A stretch of DNA of 22,458 nt, from positions 1 to 22,458 of the forward strand of contig CAAGIG010000030.1 in assembly GCA_900769885.1 (NCBI GenBank), given 5' to 3'. The DNA comes from Rikenellaceae bacterium (GTDB lineage Bacteria; Bacteroidota; Bacteroidia; Bacteroidales; UBA932). This document shows, one piece after another, positions 1 to 7,946 of the stretch (position 1 is its first letter; every line of letters starts with the position of its first letter). Made by a program: the position numbers and the translations under genes. The notes under the pieces are model-generated. The model was not told the DNA's origin and did not search any database. It saw only the letters and a list, made by a program, of their open reading frames with translations.

Positions 1-863
1 AGGCACTGGATCATATTTTGTTGCACGGCCCTCCAGGATTAGGAAAAACTACCCTGGCTCATATTGTTGCAAGAGAGCTGGGGGTAAATATGAAAATAAC
101 ATCCGGTCCCATTTTGGACAAACCCGGTGACCTTGCAGGGCTTTTGACCTCGCTGGAAGAGGGGGATGTATTGTTTATTGATGAGATACACCGCTTGTCC
201 CACATTGTCGAAGAATATCTTTATTCTGCGATGGAGGATTATACTATCGATATAATGATTGACAAAGGACCCGGAGCGAGATCTGTCCAGATTTCCTTGA
301 ATCATTTTACATTGATAGGTGCAACCACCCGAAGTGGTATGATTACTTCTCCTTTGAGGGCAAGATTTGGTATTCAGGCTCACCTGGAGTATTATGATGC
401 CCCTGTTTTGTTTAAAATCATCAAAAGGAGTGCCTCTATCTTAGGAATTGAGATTGAGGATAGGGCAGCTACAGAGATTGCCCTACGTAGTAGGGGAACA
501 CCTCGTATTGCAAATTCCCTTTTGAGAAGAGTGAGAGACTTTGCACAAGTGAAGGGTTCTGGCTTCATTGACCTTGAAATTGCTTCCTATGCCCTTGATT
601 CTCTGAATATTGACAAGAGAGGTCTGGATGCTATTGACAATAAGATCCTTACCACTATTATTCATAAGTTCAAAGGTGGTCCTGTAGGTGTGGGTACGAT
701 TGCCACAGCTGTAGGGGAGGATGTCGGTACTTTGGAAGAGGTTTATGAACCATTCCTGATAAAAGAGGGATATATTCATAGAACTCCCAGAGGTAGAGAG
801 GTTACCGATTTGGCATATGAACATTTGGGAATAAACAGATTTGAGACAGGACTTTTATTTTAG
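1..863 (+). CDS. ruvB: Holliday junction branch migration DNA helicase RuvB, 5' end outside the window
   Basis: RuvB is the hexameric AAA+ motor that, with RuvA, drives branch migration of Holliday junctions in the cytoplasm. The frame is already open at base 3, and about 286 residues are visible. Family members are about 340 residues, so roughly 55 N-terminal residues lie to the left. Visible in order are the Walker A motif GPPGLGKT, Walker B FIDEIHRL, sensor-1 region LIGATTRSG, the arginine-finger region RARFG, sensor-2 region RGTPRIANSLLRR, and the C-terminal winged-helix domain ending near NRFETGLLF. An apparent TTG start at base 18 is internal and should be ignored. The next gene begins 12 bases downstream on the same strand. 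RuvA is encoded separately at 17121-17705, so the two partners are not in one operon here. Identification is secure. Confidence 0.97.
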   Translation, partial: ALDHILLHGPPGLGKTTLAHIVARELGVNMKITSGPILDKPGDLAGLLTSLEEGDVLFIDEIHRLSHIVEEYLYSAMEDYTIDIMIDKGPGARSVQISLNHFTLIGATTRSGMITSPLRARFGIQAHLEYYDAPVLFKIIKRSASILGIEIEDRAATEIALRSRGTPRIANSLLRRVRDFAQVKGSGFIDLEIASYALDSLNIDKRGLDAIDNKILTTIIHKFKGGPVGVGTIATAVGEDVGTLEEVYEPFLIKEGYIHRTPRGREVTDLAYEHLGINRFETGLLF

Positions 864-875
864 TTTACCGGTTTT

Positions 876-1982
876 ATGAAGGTTTTAATACTCTCTGATG
901 CACAAAGCATTCACACTAAAAGGTGGGTCAGTTCCCTTGTTGGCAGGGGGATAGATATTGTCTTGTTTTCAATAAAACCCGAGACTGACAATTTTTATGC
1001 TGATGCAGGGGTAAAGGTCTATGTTTACGATTTGTTCAAATACAAGAAATTGGGAAAAATTTCGGCTGTTTTCAAATCGGTAAAAGAGCACCGTAGAGCT
1101 GTAAAATATCTCAAGTCGGTGATAAAACAGGAGACTCCGGATATTCTGCACGCCCATTATGCTACAAGTTATGGATTGATTGCATCCCTTTCGGGTTTTT
1201 CTCCATTTATCATATCTGTTTGGGGCAGTGATATTTATGAGTTTCCTAAAAAGTCTTTCATAAATAAATCGGCAGTAAAATATATTCTTGGCAAGGCTGA
1301 TTTTATTACTTCCACCAGTAATGCTATGGCTGTGGAGTCTTCCAAATATTGCAACAAAAGGATTGATGTTGTCCCTTTTGGGGTGGATACATCTTTGTTT
1401 GATGATACAGAGGATATAAGAGATGGCAGAATTGTCATTGGAACAGTCAAGACTTTGTCCCACAATTATGGCATTGACACTTTGATTCAGGCTTACAAGA
1501 TTTTTGCAGACAATAATCCTGACAGGGAGTCTGTACTCGAAATCGTCGGTGATGGTCCCGATAGAGAGAAACTTGAAAAGGTGGCTGACGAGTTGGGAAT
1601 AGGGGAGAGAGTAATTTTTAGAGGATATATTGAAAATAGCAGATTACCAGAGGTTTATAACTCTTTTGATATTGCTGTTTTCCTATCCCGTAGGGAGAGT
1701 TTTGGGGTTAGTGCAGTGGAGGCATCTTCTTGTGGAACAGCTATAGTGGCTTCTGATACGGATGGTTTCAAAGAGGTTCTCGAAGATGGGGTGACCGGAA
1801 TAATTGTCCCTAAAGAGAATCCCTCAGAGGCTTGTGCCGCAATCCAATTTTTGGCTGACAATCCTCAAAAGAGGGCAGAATTTGGAAAAGCTGCCAGGGA
1901 GAATGTGTTGTCCCAATACGACTGGAACAGAAATGTTTCTCAAATGATTTCTATTTATATCAAAGCTATTAATGGGGAGTGA
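876..1982 (+). CDS. GT4-family glycosyltransferase (surface polysaccharide synthesis)
   Basis: The product is a 368-residue, probably cytoplasmic or membrane-associated GT-B glycosyltransferase that transfers a sugar from a nucleotide donor to a growing glycan. The N-terminal Rossmann half starts MKVLILSDAQSIHTKRW, typical of glycosyltransferases that act on lipid-linked acceptors. The C-terminal half has the donor-binding GDGPDREKLE segment (about residues 225-234) and the EX7E motif of retaining GT4 enzymes (E274 to E282, in ESFGVSAVE). There is no signal peptide. It overlaps the flippase gene by 11 bases, so the two are probably translationally coupled, and with the later GT2 gene they form a polysaccharide cassette. 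The sugar and acceptor cannot be read from the sequence. Confidence 0.9.
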   Translation: MKVLILSDAQSIHTKRWVSSLVGRGIDIVLFSIKPETDNFYADAGVKVYVYDLFKYKKLGKISAVFKSVKEHRRAVKYLKSVIKQETPDILHAHYATSYGLIASLSGFSPFIISVWGSDIYEFPKKSFINKSAVKYILGKADFITSTSNAMAVESSKYCNKRIDVVPFGVDTSLFDDTEDIRDGRIVIGTVKTLSHNYGIDTLIQAYKIFADNNPDRESVLEIVGDGPDREKLEKVADELGIGERVIFRGYIENSRLPEVYNSFDIAVFLSRRESFGVSAVEASSCGTAIVASDTDGFKEVLEDGVTGIIVPKENPSEACAAIQFLADNPQKRAEFGKAARENVLSQYDWNRNVSQMISIYIKAINGE

Positions 1983-3420
1983 GTTAAAAGATAAGACTGC
2001 CAAAGGGATTGGCTGGGGGTTTATTGACAATTTAAGCAATACAGGGATAATGGCTGTTGTCAATATTATCCTGGCTAATATTTTGTTACCCGAGCAATTC
2101 GGAATTGTGGCAATGAGCACTATCTTTATAACATTGGCAAATTCATTGGTAGACAGTGGGTTTACCGGTGCATTGACCAGAAAGCTGGAGGTTACGGCAA
2201 AAGATTTCAATACAGTTTTTTATTTTAATCTTGCAGTCTCCTTTTTTCTTTATGCAATTTTATATTTTTTATCCCCTTATATAGCCGACTTTTTCTCTCA
2301 GCCTCTACTTTGCGATATTGTAAGAATATTGTCCCTTTCATTGATAATCAATGCTTTAAGTATTGTTCAGAAAGTTATTTTGATAAGAAAGCTCGATTTT
2401 AAGACCCAGGCTTTCATTTCACTTGCATCTTCATTGACAAGTGGTTCAGTGGGGGTGATAATGGCATTGGGTGGTTATGGAGTATGGGCTTTGGTGGTGA
2501 TGCAGATTTTAAGATTGGGGATAAATACTCTTTTGCTTTGGGTTTGCTCAAGATGGTTCCCTACACTTTCTTTCTCTGTTGCCTCTTTTAAGGAGATGTT
2601 CTCATTTGGAGGACGATTGCTCCTCACTTCGATAATCAGTGTCATTTGGAATGAGATTTATTCATTTATTATCGGAAAATCTTACTCTGCGGCAATTCTT
2701 GGACAATATTCTCGTGCAGAAAAGTTCAAGAGTATGGTTACATCCAATATCAGTATTGTGATGCAGAGGGTTACATATCCTGTACTCTCCTCTATCAGAG
2801 AGGATAAAGAGAGGCAGTTGAGGGTTTTCAGAAAATTATTTAGAACTACTGTACTTATCTCATTTACAGCAGTTTTAGGTTTGGCAGCAGCATCTGAATC
2901 TATAGTAATTACATTGGTAGGTGAAAAGTGGATTCCTTCGATTGAATATCTTCAGATTTTGTGTTTTTCAGGACTTTTTATCCCTATTCAGATAACTGCG
3001 GCAAATATTATCAATGCCAACGGACGTTCTGATATTACCCTGAGACTTGAGATAATAAAGACTGCCCTTGCGGTGATTCCTGTGATAGCCGGAATTTTCA
3101 TCAGTGTTGAGGCACTTTTGTATGGAATGATAGTGGTTAGTGTCATATCATTTGTGATTCATTCCCACTATGTAAATAAAGTGATTGACTATAAGATAAC
3201 AGAACAGATAAAGGATATAATTCCGTTTTTTGCTGTAGCTCTTTGTGTAAGTTTTGTAGTATATCTTTTCTCAAATATCGCCCTTCCTTACTGGTGTATA
3301 ATGTTTGTACAACTCTTCGTTGGATTTATCCTGACGGTAATTGCGTATGAGTATATCTATAAGTCCCAGGAGTATGAAGATATAAAATGTTCCGTTTTTA
3401 AATTCTTGAAAATAAGATGA
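1972..3420 (+). CDS. Lipopolysaccharide/polysaccharide flippase, MOP superfamily (Wzx/TuaB-like)
   Basis: This 482-residue polytopic inner-membrane protein has about 12-14 hydrophobic segments spread along its whole length. Its opening (KTAKGIGWGFIDNLSNTGI) matches the start of the Polysacc_synt_3 / WzxC-TuaB branch of the MOP exporters. These move undecaprenyl-linked oligosaccharides across the inner membrane. The start at ATG 1972 overlaps the previous gene by 11 bases. The stop overlaps the next start in an ATGA arrangement at 3417-3420. Such tight packing indicates one transcript and coupled translation with both glycosyltransferases. No polymerase (Wzy) or ligase gene is seen, so the cassette either acts with genes elsewhere or makes a short glycan. 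Family is confident; substrate is unknown. Confidence 0.92.
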   Translation: MGSELKDKTAKGIGWGFIDNLSNTGIMAVVNIILANILLPEQFGIVAMSTIFITLANSLVDSGFTGALTRKLEVTAKDFNTVFYFNLAVSFFLYAILYFLSPYIADFFSQPLLCDIVRILSLSLIINALSIVQKVILIRKLDFKTQAFISLASSLTSGSVGVIMALGGYGVWALVVMQILRLGINTLLLWVCSRWFPTLSFSVASFKEMFSFGGRLLLTSIISVIWNEIYSFIIGKSYSAAILGQYSRAEKFKSMVTSNISIVMQRVTYPVLSSIREDKERQLRVFRKLFRTTVLISFTAVLGLAAASESIVITLVGEKWIPSIEYLQILCFSGLFIPIQITAANIINANGRSDITLRLEIIKTALAVIPVIAGIFISVEALLYGMIVVSVISFVIHSHYVNKVIDYKITEQIKDIIPFFAVALCVSFVVYLFSNIALPYWCIMFVQLFVGFILTVIAYEYIYKSQEYEDIKCSVFKFLKIR

Positions 3421-4229
3421 ATAAAAAGATATCCATCATTATAGTAAACTACAATTCACGCGATTTTCTCTATAATTGTCTCAGAAGTATTCAGGAGAAT
3501 ATTACGGTCGATTATGAGGTTATTGTAGTTGATAATTGTTCTTCAGATGAGTCTGTTTCCAAGTGCGGAGAGATATTTAGTGATGGACGCTTTATCTTGA
3601 TTAATGCCGGCTTAAATCTTGGTTTTGCAAAAGCAAACAATATTGGGGCAGAGCGTGCAAAAGGGGGAATTTTACATTTTTTGAACCCCGATACCACATT
3701 GGATAAATCGATGAATGAGGATTACCGTAAGGTGGTCCTGAATAATGATTTGCTCTATGTCAATCCACTTATTAACAGGGATGGTTCCTATGAAAATGAC
3801 AGGATGCCTTTGCCTTTAATCAAGGATCTTTTTTTCTGGAATTTCAATCGTAAAAAGAGCCGTTACTGGTACAAAGGGGCATCGGTGATAATCTCGAAGG
3901 ATAACTTTAATCTGATAGGGAAGTGGTGTGAAGACTATTTTCTTTATGCAGAGGATCTGGATCTCTTTTATATGGCTTGGAAAAAAGGGGTGAGGATAGC
4001 AATGCTTAACTCCGTCATTTACCACTTTGGCGGTGGTAGCAGTAGTACCAAATGGTCTGATTTAGAGAGAGAAGTGATGGTACAACGCTCTAACAGGTTA
4101 TTCTACAGAAAGCACTTTTCAAATACACATTTTTTACTTGTTAAACTATATTTCTTACTTCACAATCTGTTAAAACACCCTTCGGTCGTTCCGCAATACA
4201 TAAAAGCGTGGAAGTTAAGTGGCAAATAG
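3417..4229 (+). CDS. GT2-family glycosyltransferase (rhamnosyltransferase-like)
   Basis: The 270-residue protein has a GT-A fold. It begins KKISIIIVNYNSRDFL, the classic GT2 start, followed by VIVVDNCSSDES (D39), the metal-site region FLNPDTTLD (D92), and the acceptor/catalytic segment WCEDYFLYAEDLDL (E179, D180, D182), with H203 after it. These features resemble WbbL-type rhamnosyltransferases that extend lipid-linked glycans, but the sugar is not proven. The C-terminus is hydrophobic and basic, which suggests peripheral membrane association. It is the last gene of the cassette, overlapping the flippase stop by 4 bases. Seventy-nine bases separate it from sdhA, and I see no convincing terminator hairpin there. 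Confidence 0.9.
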   Translation: MNKKISIIIVNYNSRDFLYNCLRSIQENITVDYEVIVVDNCSSDESVSKCGEIFSDGRFILINAGLNLGFAKANNIGAERAKGGILHFLNPDTTLDKSMNEDYRKVVLNNDLLYVNPLINRDGSYENDRMPLPLIKDLFFWNFNRKKSRYWYKGASVIISKDNFNLIGKWCEDYFLYAEDLDLFYMAWKKGVRIAMLNSVIYHFGGGSSSTKWSDLEREVMVQRSNRLFYRKHFSNTHFLLVKLYFLLHNLLKHPSVVPQYIKAWKLSGK

Positions 4230-4242
4230 TTTGGTGGTAGAG

Positions 4243-4273
4243 TTGTTTAAGTCGCAAAAAGTGAGTAAAATTG
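4243..4273 (+). promoter_or_regulatory. Probable sdhAB promoter
   Basis: TTG at 4243-4245 is followed after 20 bases by TAAAATTG at 4266-4273. The second element differs from the Bacteroidota -7 consensus TAnnTTTG by one base, and the spacing matches the usual 19-21. The predicted leader before the sdhA ATG (4309) is about 30 bases, A-rich and without a clear Shine-Dalgarno. A separate promoter would explain why sdhAB codon use differs from the polysaccharide genes upstream. Confidence 0.5.
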
Positions 4274-4308
4274 CAAGAAATTTCTAAAACAATCATAAAT
4301 ACTATATT

Positions 4309-6252
4309 ATGGAGGAAAAATTAATTTCCAAAGTTCCCGAAGGTCCTTTGGCTGAAAAATGGACAAAGCACAAAGCTGCCATTAAAGTGGTAAGTCCGGC
4401 TAACAAGAGAAAGTTGGATATCATTGTAATCGGAACCGGTCTTGCCGGAGCTTCTGCAGCTGCATCTCTTGGTGAATTGGGTTACAATGTTAAAATCTTC
4501 TGTATCAGCGACTCACCTCGTAGAGCACACTCTATCGCCGCTCAAGGTGGTATCAATGCTGCGAAGAATTACCAAAATGACAACGACTCTATTTACCGTC
4601 TTTTCTATGACACTATCAAAGGTGGTGACTACAGAAGTAGAGAGGCAAATGTTTATCGTTTGGCAGAAGTAAGTAATCTAATTATCGACCAATGTGTTGC
4701 TCAAGGTGTTCCTTTTGCACGTGATTACGGTGGACTATTGGATAACCGTTCATTCGGTGGAGCCCAAGTAAGTCGTACATTCTATGCCCGCGGACAAACC
4801 GGACAGCAGCTTCTTCTTGGTGCTTATGCATCATTGAACAGACAAATCGCCAAGAAGTCGGTTCAATCATATCCTCGTCACGAAATGCTTGACCTTGTGA
4901 TTATCGATGGTGAAGCTCGTGGTATCATTGCACGTAACCTTGAAACAGGTGCTATCGAAAGATTCGGTGCTCACGCTGTGGTTATTGCATCAGGTGGATA
5001 TGGAAACGTATTTTTCCTCTCAACAAATGCAATGAACTCAAATGGTTCAGCTGCTTGGCAATGTTACAAGAAAGGTGCATTCTTTGCTAACCCTTGTTTT
5101 GCTCAGATCCACCCTACCTGTATCCCTGTACACGGTGACCAGCAGTCCAAATTGACCCTAATGAGTGAATCATTGAGAAATGATGGTAGAATTTGGGTTC
5201 CTAAGAAAATGGAAGATGTGAAGAAACTTCGCGCTAAACAAATCAAGGCTTCCCAAATTCCTGAAGAAGATAGAGATTACTACTTGGAACGCCGTTACCC
5301 TGCATTCGGTAACCTTGTCCCTCGTGACGTTGCTTCACGTGCAGCTAAGGAAAGATGTGACGCAGGTTATGGTGTTAACGAAACAGGTCTTGCAGTATTC
5401 CTAGACTTCTCAACAGCTATCAAACGTCTTGGTAAAGACACTATTACAGCCCGTTACGGTAACTTGTTCCAAATGTATGAAAAGATTACTGCTGTAAACC
5501 CTTACGAAGAGCCAATGATGATTTACCCTGCTATCCACTACACAATGGGTGGTATCTGGGTTGACTATAACCTTCAAACAACCATCCCTGGTCTATATGC
5601 AATCGGTGAAGCAAACTTCAGTGACCACGGTGGTAACCGTTTGGGTGCATCAGCTCTAATGCAAGGTCTTGCAGACGGATATTTCATCCTTCCTTACACC
5701 ATCGGTGATTACTTGTCATCTAAGATCCAAGCTCCTAAGGTAGATACAAATCACCCTGCATTCGAACAAGCTGAAAAAGATATCAAAGCAAGAATTGAAA
5801 AATTGTTTGCTATCAAAGGTAAAGAAACTGTAGATTATTATCATAAGAAACTTGGTCTTGTTATGTGGGATTACGTAGGTATGGCACGTAACAAAGCAGG
5901 TCTTGAAAAAGCTATCGTAGAGATCCAAAAACTTCGTAAAGATTTCTGGTCAAATGTTTATGTTCCAGGTGAAAACGCTGAATTCAACCAAGAACTTGAA
6001 AAAGCTCTTCGCCTTGCCGACTATATGGAAATCGGAGAACTTATGGCTCGTGATGCTCTTAACAGAGAAGAATCTTGCGGTGGTCACTTCAGAGAAGAAA
6101 TGCAAACCGAAGAAGGTGAAACCAAGAGAGATGACGAAAACTTTATGTATGTAAGTGCTTGGGAATACAAAGGAGACGAAACCCCTGTACTACATAAAGA
6201 AGACCTCAAATTTGAATTTGTTAAACCTTCAACACGTAACTATAAAGACTAA
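4309..6252 (+). CDS. sdhA: Succinate dehydrogenase / fumarate reductase flavoprotein subunit
   Basis: The 647-residue catalytic subunit interconverts succinate and fumarate using covalently bound FAD and works at the cytoplasmic face of the inner membrane. The FAD dinucleotide fold is GTGLAG (residues 42-47). H74, in RRAHSIAAQGGINAA, is the histidine that binds FAD covalently. The substrate-site segments (HPTCIPVHG, REEPMM-like YEEPMMIYPAIHYTMGG, and HGGNRLGASALMQGLADGYF) are present. Length and sequence style match the Wolinella/Bacteroides type with one diheme cytochrome b partner. Codon choice is strongly biased (GGT, CGT, CTT), as expected for a highly expressed gene and unlike the cassette upstream. 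sdhB follows after 12 bases. The membrane-anchor gene usually found just upstream is missing. Direction of catalysis in vivo cannot be inferred. Confidence 0.97.
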   Translation: MEEKLISKVPEGPLAEKWTKHKAAIKVVSPANKRKLDIIVIGTGLAGASAAASLGELGYNVKIFCISDSPRRAHSIAAQGGINAAKNYQNDNDSIYRLFYDTIKGGDYRSREANVYRLAEVSNLIIDQCVAQGVPFARDYGGLLDNRSFGGAQVSRTFYARGQTGQQLLLGAYASLNRQIAKKSVQSYPRHEMLDLVIIDGEARGIIARNLETGAIERFGAHAVVIASGGYGNVFFLSTNAMNSNGSAAWQCYKKGAFFANPCFAQIHPTCIPVHGDQQSKLTLMSESLRNDGRIWVPKKMEDVKKLRAKQIKASQIPEEDRDYYLERRYPAFGNLVPRDVASRAAKERCDAGYGVNETGLAVFLDFSTAIKRLGKDTITARYGNLFQMYEKITAVNPYEEPMMIYPAIHYTMGGIWVDYNLQTTIPGLYAIGEANFSDHGGNRLGASALMQGLADGYFILPYTIGDYLSSKIQAPKVDTNHPAFEQAEKDIKARIEKLFAIKGKETVDYYHKKLGLVMWDYVGMARNKAGLEKAIVEIQKLRKDFWSNVYVPGENAEFNQELEKALRLADYMEIGELMARDALNREESCGGHFREEMQTEEGETKRDDENFMYVSAWEYKGDETPVLHKEDLKFEFVKPSTRNYKD

Positions 6253-6264
6253 AGGGTTATTATT

Positions 6265-7044
6265 ATGAATTTTACGTTAAAAGTTTGGCGTCAGAAGAAC
6301 GCAAAAGATAAAGGTCATTTTGAGACCTATAAAGTAGAGAATATCTCTGCTGACTCATCATTCCTTGAAATGATGGATATCCTTAATGAGCAACTTATCA
6401 GAGAAGGAAATAATCCTGTAGCTCTAAATAAAGGTTGCCACGGTTCAGGACCCGTAGCATTTGACCACGACTGTCGTGAAGGTATCTGCGGTATGTGTTC
6501 ATTGTATATCAATGGCCATCCACACGGACCAGACAGCGAAATCACTACTTGTCAGCTCCATATGCGTAAATTTAAAGATGGTGATACTATCACTATCGAG
6601 CCTTGGAGAAGTGCAGGTTTCCCTGTAATCAAAGACCTTGTAGTTAACAGAGGTGCATTCGACCAAATCCTTCAGGCTGGTGGTTATGTATCTGTAAATA
6701 CAGGTGGTGCTCAGGATGCTAACGCAATCCTTATCCCTAAGAAAGATGCTGACGAAAGTATGGACGCTGCATCTTGCGTAGGTTGCGGTGCTTGTGTTGC
6801 AACTTGTAAAAACGGTTCTGCAATGTTGTTCGTTGCTGCAAGAGTAAGTTCTTTGGCTCTTCTACCTCAAGGTAAAGTTGAGGCTGCACGTCGTGCCAAG
6901 AATATGGTTGCCAAAATGGACGAATTGGGATTTGGTGCTTGTACCAACACCCAGGCTTGTCAAATGGAATGTCCTAAAGGAATTACCGTTTCGCACATTG
7001 CACGTTTGAACAGAGAGTTTCTTTGTGCTAAACTAAAGGACTAA
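6265..7044 (+). CDS. sdhB: Succinate dehydrogenase / fumarate reductase iron-sulfur subunit
   Basis: The 259-residue subunit carries electrons between the flavin and the quinone site. An N-terminal plant-ferredoxin-like domain has the [2Fe-2S] ligands C70, C75, C78 and probably C96, in CREGICGMC and TTCQLHM. A C-terminal domain holds the [4Fe-4S]/[3Fe-4S] cysteines: C171, C174, C177 and C181 in SCVGCGACVATC, then C226, C232 and C236 in CTNTQACQMECP. The longer gap between the third and fourth N-terminal cysteines, with HGPDSEITTCQL in it, is what I expect from the Bacteroidota branch. It is co-transcribed with sdhA and shares its optimised codon use. A hydrolase gene starts 6 bases downstream on the same strand. 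Confidence 0.96.
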   Translation: MNFTLKVWRQKNAKDKGHFETYKVENISADSSFLEMMDILNEQLIREGNNPVALNKGCHGSGPVAFDHDCREGICGMCSLYINGHPHGPDSEITTCQLHMRKFKDGDTITIEPWRSAGFPVIKDLVVNRGAFDQILQAGGYVSVNTGGAQDANAILIPKKDADESMDAASCVGCGACVATCKNGSAMLFVAARVSSLALLPQGKVEAARRAKNMVAKMDELGFGACTNTQACQMECPKGITVSHIARLNREFLCAKLKD

Positions 7045-7050
7045 TCATAG

Positions 7051-7848
7051 ATGGAGTATTTCGTTACAGCTAACGGTACTACACTTCACGTTTCAGACTC
7101 CGAAAAAGGGGAAAAATCTCTATTGTTTCTCCACGGATATCTTGAGACACTATATATATGGGAAGATTTCAGGGAGTTAATCCCTGAATCTTTCCGTTTT
7201 ATATCTTTGGACCTCCCCGGACACGGTCTTTCAGGTTCACATCCGACCTCCAATGATATGTCATTTGTTGCCGATGTACTAGCAGACTTGATGAACAAAA
7301 AGTCTTTAAAGGATGTGGCGGTAATAGGACACTCTATGGGTGGATATATCGGTCAGATGTGTATAAAAAAATATCCTGAGATATTCACTTCACTGATTCA
7401 CTTCAATTCAAATCCTTTTGCAGATTCTCCTCTCAAAAGGGAGAGCAGACTCAAGGAGATAGAGGTTATCGAGAATGGAAAACTAATGACATTGGCCCAG
7501 CTCTCTATCCCTAATATGTATGCAAAAGGGAATCTTCGCAGACTCGATTTCAAGGTTCAGGAGACCATTGAGATTTGTGAAACACACGATCCATTCGGAA
7601 TATCTGCTTCATTGAGGGGACTTATGAGCAGGGAGGACAATGTTGAATTTTTAAAATCGACAAAAACCCCGATTTTATTCGTTTTTGGCGACTCTGATAA
7701 TTTTATGGATATTGAGTCAGCCAACAATATTTTGTCGCTTATTCCTAATGCAAAAGGGGTAATAATCCCATCCACCGGCCACAATTCTTTCATTGAAGAG
7801 CCGGAAAAGAGTGCTCAGGTACTTATTGATTTCATTTCACAGAAATAA
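7051..7848 (+). CDS. Alpha/beta-fold hydrolase
   Basis: This 265-residue soluble protein belongs to the alpha/beta hydrolase superfamily. The oxyanion HG is at residues 28-29 in LFLHGYLET. DLPGHGLS follows at 54-61. The nucleophile elbow GHSMGG puts the catalytic serine at S95. The acid is probably D214 or D216 (VFGDSDNF), and the histidine is H244 (STGHNSF). The triad is therefore complete, but the substrate (ester, lactone or other) cannot be told. It starts 6 bases after sdhB, so it may be read as the distal gene of that operon. Its codon use is ordinary, which suggests lower expression or separate history. It ends at a strong bidirectional terminator. Confidence 0.88.
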   Translation: MEYFVTANGTTLHVSDSEKGEKSLLFLHGYLETLYIWEDFRELIPESFRFISLDLPGHGLSGSHPTSNDMSFVADVLADLMNKKSLKDVAVIGHSMGGYIGQMCIKKYPEIFTSLIHFNSNPFADSPLKRESRLKEIEVIENGKLMTLAQLSIPNMYAKGNLRRLDFKVQETIEICETHDPFGISASLRGLMSREDNVEFLKSTKTPILFVFGDSDNFMDIESANNILSLIPNAKGVIIPSTGHNSFIEEPEKSAQVLIDFISQK

Positions 7849-7876
7849 TCCTGATTTTACACTCTATGAAAGTATA

Positions 7877-7928
7877 AAATCCCGGAAAAGTAGGGTAGGG
7901 ACCTGAACTTTTCCGGGATTTATTTTTT
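7877..7928. terminator. Bidirectional rho-independent terminator between the hydrolase gene and hflX
   Basis: A perfect 14-base-pair stem (7877-7890 with 7908-7921; AAATCCCGGAAAAG and its complement) encloses a 17-base loop. A T-rich run follows on the plus strand at 7923-7928. It sits between two convergent genes and can serve both. Confidence 0.85.
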
Positions 7929-7946
7929 ATTCATTATCAGATTTTC

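Noticed and set aside
969..1463. 164-codon minus-strand frame opposite the GT4 glycosyltransferase
   Set aside because: It lies entirely within a well-supported gene, and its translation is compositionally odd and unrecognisable.
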